DNA of 5,041 nucleotides from the NCBI GenBank assembly GCA_023253615.1, contig JALRFZ010000556.1, positions 1 through 5,041 on the forward strand, read 5' to 3'. Each line of letters begins with the position of its first letter. Within the stretch, counting starts at the first letter, position 1. Of this stretch, positions 1 to 4,088 are shown piece by piece. The position numbers and the translations under genes were made by a program. The notes beneath the pieces were generated by a model that saw only the letters and a program-made list of their open reading frames with translations, had not been told where the DNA came from and did no database searches. Source of the DNA: Verrucomicrobiales bacterium (GTDB taxonomy: Bacteria > Verrucomicrobiota > Verrucomicrobiia > Verrucomicrobiales > DEV007).

Positions 1-904
1 ACCAGCTCCCTCCCCGGGCCGCGCGGTAAAACATGCCGCCAGAAAAGACGGTGCCGTCGGTGATCTCGAGGACATTCCCTCCCTGATCGTAGGTGCCGTA
101 GTAGGTCGCGGCGAATCCATAGGCCCCGACATCGGAAAGCGCGTTGGATGTGGGATAGGAGTCGGTTCCCGTGATTGCATATCCCTCATTGTAGCCGTTC
201 GCGATCGCATCGTTGCGGCGAAAATTGCCCGTGATGGTCTTGTTCGGCGCGCTGGTGCCGGGAGGCAAGGCGCTGAAGGGGACGTTGTCGAACTCGTTCT
301 GAATCGGGTAGAGATGGTAGGCGCCACCGAAACCCCGCGAGGGATTGAAGTAGGCCGCCTTGTACCATTCGTCTTCCGAAGGAATCCACCAGAGCGGGGG
401 ACGCCCCGTGTGGGGATTGATCGCGTTTTTGAAGACGCTGACGCTGTCATACGGAGGCATCAGGGTGTAGGTGCCGTCCTCCGTCGTGGTCGCATCCTGG
501 AAGCCGGAGGGTTGTCCGTTCGACATCCAGTTCGCGAACCGTGCCGCCTCGTACCAACTCACGAGGGTGATGGGACGGTTCGGACTGCCGGTCGTCGAGT
601 AGGTGTGGCTGCCGGGGCTGCCGCTGCGGATGACGCCGGCGACTGCGGCCTGATGGGTCATGCCCGAGGCATACAAGCCGTGGGTGTCGGTCGCAGCCAC
701 GGCATTGAGGAAGGCCACATACTGGCCGATCGTCACCTCGAACCGGCCGATGCGGTATTCGTGATGCACCTGGCCGAAGCCGGTCGTGTCCCATGCGTTG
801 CCCGTATCACGGATCGGCACGGTGTCGATGACGACGGGAGCGGCTTTCGCGAAAAGCGGCAGCCCCGCGAGGAGAAGGAGGAGGGGGAATGTTTTGATGT
901 TCAT
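1..904 (-). CDS. Exported formylglycine-generating-enzyme-like (SUMF1/FGE-sulfatase domain) protein, 3' end outside window
   Basis: 301 residues are readable on the minus strand from the ATG at 904-902 to the window edge; the C-terminus is missing. Residues 1-22 form a signal peptide (MNIK, a leucine-rich core, then AKAA), so the product is exported. The rest matches the SUMF1/FGE-like domain, which has a C-type-lectin-like fold: 'RIGRFEVTIGQYVAFLNAV' at 51-69, 'PITLVSWYEAARFANWM' at 111-127, 'WWIPSEDEWYKAAYFNP' at 172-188, 'YDQGGNVLE' at 272-280 and 'RGGSW' at 297-301. Genuine FGEs have their catalytic cysteines just after RGGSW, outside this window; no cysteine occurs in the visible part. 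The usual GNVWEW is here GNVLEI. Related exported proteins in Verrucomicrobiota and Planctomycetota often lack proven enzyme activity, and some end in a PEP-CTERM sorting tail, which cannot be checked here. No convincing Shine-Dalgarno precedes the start. It is probably co-transcribed with the gene ending 52 bases upstream. Family assignment is firm; function is unknown. Confidence 0.88.
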   Translation of the reverse strand, partial: MNIKTFPLLLLLAGLPLFAKAAPVVIDTVPIRDTGNAWDTTGFGQVHHEYRIGRFEVTIGQYVAFLNAVAATDTHGLYASGMTHQAAVAGVIRSGSPGSHTYSTTGSPNRPITLVSWYEAARFANWMSNGQPSGFQDATTTEDGTYTLMPPYDSVSVFKNAINPHTGRPPLWWIPSEDEWYKAAYFNPSRGFGGAYHLYPIQNEFDNVPFSALPPGTSAPNKTITGNFRRNDAIANGYNEGYAITGTDSYPTSNALSDVGAYGFAATYYGTYDQGGNVLEITDGTVFSGGMFYRAARGGSW

Positions 905-956
905 GTCAGGATGTACGGTTGGCGATGTGCGGTGGGGATGTTCCTGGGTTTGTGGA

Positions 957-1328
957 TCAGTGGTTCATCGGGCGGCACTCGTAGCCATCGGCATACCCTT
1001 CCTGGAAGTAGCTCTCCCAGCCCGAGCCCGAGACCTCGAAGGCGCGGCGGTAATCGCGGTGGTAGCCGCAGGCTCGGTCGTTGCGACCCGCGCAGTAGCC
1101 CATGCGGTAGGCGTGGGCCAGATGCGGCAGGTAGGCGCCCGGAGCCGAGGTCGTGACCGGCGCGGCCGGCGTCGGTGCGGGCTCGCAGACCGGAGCCGCC
1201 ACCGGCACATAGACGACGGGACGGTAGCCCCAGAAGGCGGGATCGGCGTGGGAGACCATCGGCGAAGTTGCAGTGAAGATCGCGGAGAGGGTGGTGAGAA
1301 GGAGGGTGGAGCGGAATTTCGTTTTCAT
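957..1328 (-). CDS. Small exported Cys/Tyr/Gly-rich protein, 123 aa, unknown function
   Basis: I do not recognise a named family. The start at 1328-1326 is chosen because it opens a clear signal peptide (MKTKFRS, hydrophobic core at about 8-21, probable cleavage after SHA at 28). The open frame continues upstream to 1523, but that extension runs through promoter-like element A and lacks coding character. The mature protein has a Pro/Ala/Val-rich stretch (about 36-66) and then a C-terminal module rich in Tyr, Gly and Arg (72-118). This module has spaced GY..G motifs ('YRMGYCAG', 'RDYRRAF', 'FQEGYADGYE'), a pattern seen in small secreted proteins of several phyla. Cysteines at 48, 79, 87 and 118 could form two disulfides after export. 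No Shine-Dalgarno is evident. It lies 52 bases ahead of the SUMF1 gene on the same strand and downstream of element A, so it is likely the first gene of a two-gene unit controlled by that element. Coding is likely; function is open. Confidence 0.75.
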   Translation of the reverse strand: MKTKFRSTLLLTTLSAIFTATSPMVSHADPAFWGYRPVVYVPVAAPVCEPAPTPAAPVTTSAPGAYLPHLAHAYRMGYCAGRNDRACGYHRDYRRAFEVSGSGWESYFQEGYADGYECRPMNH

Positions 1329-1451
1329 GTGTTTTCGGGATTGATGGGTTTCTGTCAGGGTTCGTCTTTGATGTTTGCTTGTTGTTTTCGGAAGCGCCGG
1401 ACGGAGACGGATGTCTTGTGAGTTTGGGTTCGGTTTATCCCCGCATTGGCT

Positions 1452-1490
1452 CTTCATTCCGTTCACTGGCAAAGCGCGGAACGACGTGAC
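1452..1490 (-). promoter_or_regulatory. Two-block promoter-like element, copy A, upstream of the small exported protein/SUMF1 unit
   Basis: Read on the minus strand: GTCACGTC (1490-1483), twelve variable bases (1482-1471), GCCAGTGAA (1470-1462), C, GG, A, ATGAAG (1457-1452). The same blocks with exactly the same 12-base spacing occur at 3988-4026 on the plus strand. If GTCACG is a -35 and CAGTGA a -10, the spacer is 16 bases, typical of ECF sigma promoters. The element lies 123 bases before the start at 1328 and has an A7 tract upstream that could act as an UP-like sequence. The shared sequence is seen directly; its role as a target of the neighbouring ECF sigma factor is inference. It could instead be a repressor site or a dispersed repeat. 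Confidence 0.6.
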
Positions 1491-1547
1491 GCGGAAAACG
1501 GAATTTTTTTCCGACGCCCCCAACGCCCTGCGAGAAGTCGCCCGCTC

Positions 1548-1587
1548 CGTTACAATTCTTGTCCCGGCCAGGACAAGAATTGTAACG
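1548..1587. repeat. Perfect 17-bp inverted repeat with 6-base loop; possible transcript end or operator
   Basis: The left arm CGTTACAATTCTTGTCC (1548-1564) is the exact reverse complement of the right arm (1571-1587), separated by CGGCCA. The arms are much richer in A/T than the surroundings. The structure begins 53 bases past the sigma factor stop, a suitable place for a 3'-end hairpin on the minus-strand transcript. No T tract follows it on either strand, so it is not a standard intrinsic terminator. A dyad DNA-binding site or a small dispersed palindrome are alternatives. Confidence 0.85.
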
Positions 1588-1640
1588 CCCCGAAGCCGTC
1601 GGGAGAGGGACGTGCGCAGGCTTGGGTATGAGCGAGTGGC

Positions 1641-2381
1641 TCAGGAAAGCGCGGCGCGCAGAGCGATCAGCTCTTCATCGACCGACTCGGGCGTGGGCTG
1701 GACGAGGGTGTCGGCCACGGTCTCGCGCAGGATTTCGCGGTAGCGTTTGCGCAAGCGGTAGACCGCGGCCCGTGATGCTTCGACGGTGAGTCCGAGCGCT
1801 GCGGCGATCTCCTCGTGCGTGCCGCCTTCTTCGCCGTCGCCGGAGGGGCTGAGGAGCGGACGCAGCAAAGCGAAGGCACGGTCTTTGCCGATCGCAGCCT
1901 GTTCCGCGGCGAGACGCTTCATCGCCGCCTCGAGCAGGGCGAGGGCGCACTGCCGTTCGAAGATCCGCTCGGGCGATTCGGCGGAGGGATCCTCGGCCTG
2001 GAAGCTCTCCTCGGCATCGTCGGCGTCGAAAGAGAGGGGCGCGACACCACCGCCACGCTTCGCCGCCATGGTCTTGCGCCATTCCTCGCGCTGGAAACGC
2101 TGAAAGGCACCGAGGAGGAAGCTGCGGAGACGACCGGCCGATGCGTCGGCCTTGGCGAAGAGACCTTCCTCGAGGAGACGGATGAAAAATCCCTGCACGA
2201 GGTCTTCGGCATCGGCGGGCGAGGCACCACGACGACGGGCGAAGCCGTAGACCGGCTGCCAATAGATGCGGCAGAGTTCGCCGAGCGCTTGCTCTCCCGC
2301 GCGGGCATCGCCGCCCTCGCGCGTCGCCAGCACGATGCTCCAGCGGGTCGGCGGAAAGGCGGCGTGGGAGTCGGAATCCAT
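1641..2381 (-). CDS. ECF-type RNA polymerase sigma-70 family factor, 246 aa
   Basis: Predicted extracytoplasmic-function sigma factor that would direct RNA polymerase to a dedicated promoter set. The start at 2381-2379 gives 'MDSDSHAAFPPTRWSIVL', the usual opening of the long ECF subfamily frequent in Planctomycetota and Verrucomicrobiota; the frame stays open upstream to 2534 but would overlap the divergent kinase start. Region sigma-2 spans about residues 31-101, with 'DAEDLVQGFFIRLL' at 57-70. The linker (about 108-145) has 'KRGGG' and an acidic stretch. Region sigma-4 covers about 145-222, with the helix-turn-helix 'HEEIAAALGLTVEASRAAVY' at 189-208 followed by 'RLRKRYREIL', the expected -35-contacting part. 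At 246 residues it is longer than a typical ECF factor of about 190, as usual for this subfamily. No anti-sigma gene is adjacent; a membrane Ser/Thr kinase is divergently encoded 121 bases away. Kinase-dependent ECF control is known elsewhere (EcfP/PknT in Vibrio), so phosphorylation control is plausible here but inferred. Confidence 0.93.
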   Translation of the reverse strand: MDSDSHAAFPPTRWSIVLATREGGDARAGEQALGELCRIYWQPVYGFARRRGASPADAEDLVQGFFIRLLEEGLFAKADASAGRLRSFLLGAFQRFQREEWRKTMAAKRGGGVAPLSFDADDAEESFQAEDPSAESPERIFERQCALALLEAAMKRLAAEQAAIGKDRAFALLRPLLSPSGDGEEGGTHEEIAAALGLTVEASRAAVYRLRKRYREILRETVADTLVQPTPESVDEELIALRAALS

Positions 2382-2439
2382 CGGCGATAGATTCCCACCG
2401 GCAGCGGCTTTTGCAACCCGCGCGACACGCAATCCGCCC

Positions 2440-2470
2440 TTGCGGGAAAGGGCCGGGGCGGCGTTATTAT
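2440..2470 (+). promoter_or_regulatory. Candidate sigma-70-like promoter for the kinase gene
   Basis: In the 121-base divergent intergenic region (2382-2502), TTGCGG (2440-2445) and the A/T-only patch TATTAT (2465-2470) resemble -35 and -10 boxes with a 19-base spacer (18 if TTATTA is used). Transcription would begin near 2477, leaving a leader of about 26 bases. The spacer is longer than ideal, so this is tentative. No copy of the two-block element seen at 1452-1490 and 3988-4026 occurs here, so the sigma/kinase pair itself does not appear to use it. Confidence 0.33.
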
Positions 2471-2502
2471 CCGCGGCTTTCCGAGGGAGCGCCCGACCGC
2501 CC

Positions 2503-3969
2503 ATGTCTCCACCGCCCGACCGCGTCACCGACAAGCCCGATTGGCTGGGAGGTCTGGACCTCGATGGCCTGATCGGGCTGAGTCTTTCCTCCGCCCCCGG
2601 AGAGGGTCCGGCCGCGTCGTGGCGTGCTCCCTCGCCCGAATCGCTCGCGCCGCTCTTTCCGCAATACGAGATCCTCGGCCTGCTCGGCCGCGGCGGGATG
2701 GGAGCCGTCTATCTCGCCCGGCATCGTTCCCTCGATCGCCAGGTCGCCCTGAAGTTGCTGCCCGGCGAATACGGGGCCGATGAAGCGTTCGTGCAGCGTT
2801 TCCATCGCGAGGCCCGCGCCCTCGCCCGTCTCCAGCATCCGAGGATCGTCGCGGTGCATGACTTCGGATCGACCGCCGATGGTTCGCTCTATTTCGCGAT
2901 GGAGCACGTCGCCGGCACCACCCTCGCCGACCGACTGCGCGAGGGCCGTCCCGCCGCCGCCGAGATCCTCGACCTCGCGGGACAGATCTGCGACGCCCTC
3001 GCCTATGCGCACGAGGAAGGCATCGTCCATCGCGACATCAAACCCTCGAACATTCTCCTCGACGCGAAAGGCCGGGTGAAAGTCGCCGACTTTGGTCTCG
3101 CCAAGGTCGCGATGGAGGCGCATCCCTCGATCGTCGACGGGGCCATGTACACCCGCACGGGAGCGGCGATGGGCACTCCCGAATACGCCGCCCCGGAGCA
3201 GATGAGCGGCCACGGCGCCATCGATCATCGCGCCGATCTCTACAGTTTCGGCGTGCTCCTTTATGAAATGCTCACCGGCTCGGTGCCGCGCGGCGTCTTC
3301 GATCCTCCCTCGCGGAAGGCGGGCGCCGATCCGCGTTTCGATGCGATCGTTTTAAAGGCGATGCAGGAGTCTCCCGAGCGTCGTTACCCCGATGCCGCCT
3401 CGCTGAAAGCCGACCTCCTCTCACTCGCGCAGCCCGCGGCGTCCATCGCGCCGCCTCGTCGCAGGGGCAAGGCGCCGGCGATCGCGGCGCTCGTGGTGCT
3501 TTTGTCAGGAAGTCTCGGCGCGGGGTATTGGTTCCAGCGCGGGAAGCCGGCGGCGGATTCCGCGGGTTCTGTGACGGTCGCACCGGCACCGCCCGTGGCC
3601 AAACCTCTCACCGCGACCTTCCGCGGACGTCAATACACCTTCGTCGCCGAACCCTTGCCATGGGCGAAGGCGAACGATCGCGCCCGTGCCGCCGGTGGTC
3701 GTCTTGCCGTCGTCACGGATGCGGAGATGAACGGCTTTCTCACCGAGACCTTTGCGCGCGAATCGACCCGGGGCATCCATCTCGGAGGTCATTGCTGGCG
3801 GCCCGGCGGGGCCTGGGAATGGAGCACGGGCCAAGCCTGGCAGTGGTCGGGATGGGAGGGCGCGCCGCCGCTTTTCGGAGCCCTCGTTCTCGCCGCCGAT
3901 GGTCGCTGGGAAGCGATCGCCTTCGATGAGACCCGCCCCTTTGTGATCGAGTCGGGGAGCGGCTCCTGA
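2503..3969 (+). CDS. Membrane-anchored PknB-type Ser/Thr protein kinase with outer C-type-lectin-like domain, 488 aa
   Basis: Predicted transmembrane Hanks-type Ser/Thr kinase. The catalytic domain runs from about residue 55 to 308. It has a glycine loop GRGGMGAV (62-69), VALK with catalytic Lys84, HRDIKPSN (176-183, catalytic Asp178), DFG (196-198), an activation segment 'GTPEYAAPEQ' (224-233) and DLYSFG (245-250). All key residues are present, so it should be active. A basic patch (319-323) precedes a single membrane helix at about 325-344. After a Pro/Ala linker, residues 370-488 resemble a C-type-lectin-like domain: 'FRGRQYTF', 'WAKANDRARAAGGRLAVVTDAE', 'GGAWEWSTGQAWQWSGWEG', 'GRWEAIAFDETRPFVIE'. 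It has a single cysteine (431), so the classical lectin disulfides are missing. By topology this domain would be outside the cytoplasmic membrane, a likely sensor. The start at 2503 is preceded by GGGAG at 2485-2489, somewhat far away; the frame is open to 2266 but the extension overlaps the sigma gene. It is divergent from the ECF sigma gene, its probable partner. Confidence 0.93.
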   Translation: MSPPPDRVTDKPDWLGGLDLDGLIGLSLSSAPGEGPAASWRAPSPESLAPLFPQYEILGLLGRGGMGAVYLARHRSLDRQVALKLLPGEYGADEAFVQRFHREARALARLQHPRIVAVHDFGSTADGSLYFAMEHVAGTTLADRLREGRPAAAEILDLAGQICDALAYAHEEGIVHRDIKPSNILLDAKGRVKVADFGLAKVAMEAHPSIVDGAMYTRTGAAMGTPEYAAPEQMSGHGAIDHRADLYSFGVLLYEMLTGSVPRGVFDPPSRKAGADPRFDAIVLKAMQESPERRYPDAASLKADLLSLAQPAASIAPPRRRGKAPAIAALVVLLSGSLGAGYWFQRGKPAADSAGSVTVAPAPPVAKPLTATFRGRQYTFVAEPLPWAKANDRARAAGGRLAVVTDAEMNGFLTETFARESTRGIHLGGHCWRPGGAWEWSTGQAWQWSGWEGAPPLFGALVLAADGRWEAIAFDETRPFVIESGSGS

Positions 3970-3978
3970 GATTTTTTT
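3952..3978 (+). terminator. Probable intrinsic terminator overlapping the kinase stop codon
   Basis: GGAG (3956-3959) pairs with CTCC (3963-3966) around a CGG loop. The stem can extend through a G-T pair and, past one bulged base, TC with GA, which includes the TGA stop (3967-3969). A run of seven T residues (3972-3978) follows two bases later. The stem is short, but a hairpin followed by a T tract at a gene's end fits an intrinsic terminator. The T7 tract might instead be an UP-like tract for element B just downstream. Confidence 0.45.
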
Positions 3979-3987
3979 CGAAAGTTC

Positions 3988-4026
3988 GTCACGTCCCGAA
4001 TCCGTTCGCCAGTGAAGGGGATGAAG
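3988..4026 (+). promoter_or_regulatory. Two-block promoter-like element, copy B, upstream of the DUF4892/OmpA gene
   Basis: GTCACGTC (3988-3995), twelve variable bases (3996-4007), GCCAGTGAA (4008-4016), G, GG, G, ATGAAG (4021-4026). It matches copy A (1452-1490, minus) at every conserved-block position with the same spacing, while only about three of the twelve spacer bases agree, chance level. It lies 62 bases upstream of the OmpA-family start and points at it. Recognition by the neighbouring ECF sigma factor is the favoured inference. Confidence 0.62.
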
Positions 4027-4049
4027 GGACGGCCCGCGAAGGCCGCCTT
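4024..4049 (+). other. Stem-loop in the 5' leader of the OmpA-family gene
   Basis: CGGCC (4030-4034) pairs with GGCCG (4041-4045) around a CGCGAA loop, and AAGG (4024-4027) pairs with CCTT (4046-4049) after a two-base GA bulge. This gives about nine base pairs. If transcription starts near the end of element B, this hairpin would sit at or close to the 5' end of the messenger, where it might stabilise it. A C/A-rich, apparently unstructured stretch of about 40 bases then leads to the start codon. No similar hairpin follows copy A, so the function is speculative. Confidence 0.4.
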
Positions 4050-4088
4050 TCCCCAAACCAAACTCAAACCCACACTCACCCATTCGTC

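Larger units (their letters stand above)
1329..1640. other. Non-coding region between the sigma factor gene and the small exported protein gene
   Basis: These 312 bases hold no convincing gene. Open frames crossing them on either strand lack family resemblance and overlap the regulatory structures. Read in the minus direction, the region contains first a perfect 17-bp inverted repeat (1548-1587), then an A7 tract (1510-1504), then promoter-like element A (1490-1452). A 123-base C/A-rich leader of the small exported protein gene follows. It therefore likely serves as both the 3' end of the sigma factor transcript and the promoter region of the next unit. Confidence 0.7.

Noticed and set aside
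314..1156. A 280-codon open frame on the plus strand
   Set aside because: It lies antisense to the well-supported SUMF1 and small exported protein genes, is Arg/Gly-rich and low in complexity, and resembles no family. It is a GC-rich shadow frame.
786..1421. A 211-codon plus-strand open frame overlapping the two exported-protein genes
   Set aside because: It is antisense to both genes with signal peptides, has no family resemblance and crosses their boundary.
1499..1513. CGGAA-T5-TTCCG small hairpin with T tract as an intrinsic terminator
   Set aside because: The stem is only five pairs and the T tract is its own loop, so no U tract follows the stem. It is not a credible terminator on either strand.
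1329..1523. N-terminal extension of the small exported protein to 188 residues
   Set aside because: The extension would translate element A and its leader, and it would bury the signal peptide inside the protein. The start at 1328 is far more natural.
2266..2502. N-terminal extension of the kinase by 79 residues
   Set aside because: It runs antisense through the sigma factor N-terminus, and its residues show no conserved domain. ATG 2503 is preferred.
2382..2534. N-terminal extension of the sigma factor by 51 residues
   Set aside because: It would overlap the divergent kinase start, and the family's conserved N-terminus begins at the internal methionine (2381).
2467..3228. A 253-codon minus-strand open frame inside the kinase gene
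   Set aside because: It is antisense to the kinase catalytic motifs, with no recognisable domain; a codon-bias shadow in GC-rich DNA.
3505..4083. Minus-strand open frames spanning the kinase 3' end and element B
   Set aside because: They cross the terminator and promoter-like element, and are antisense to the lectin-like domain. The apparent similarity to the frame over element A comes from the shared DNA element.
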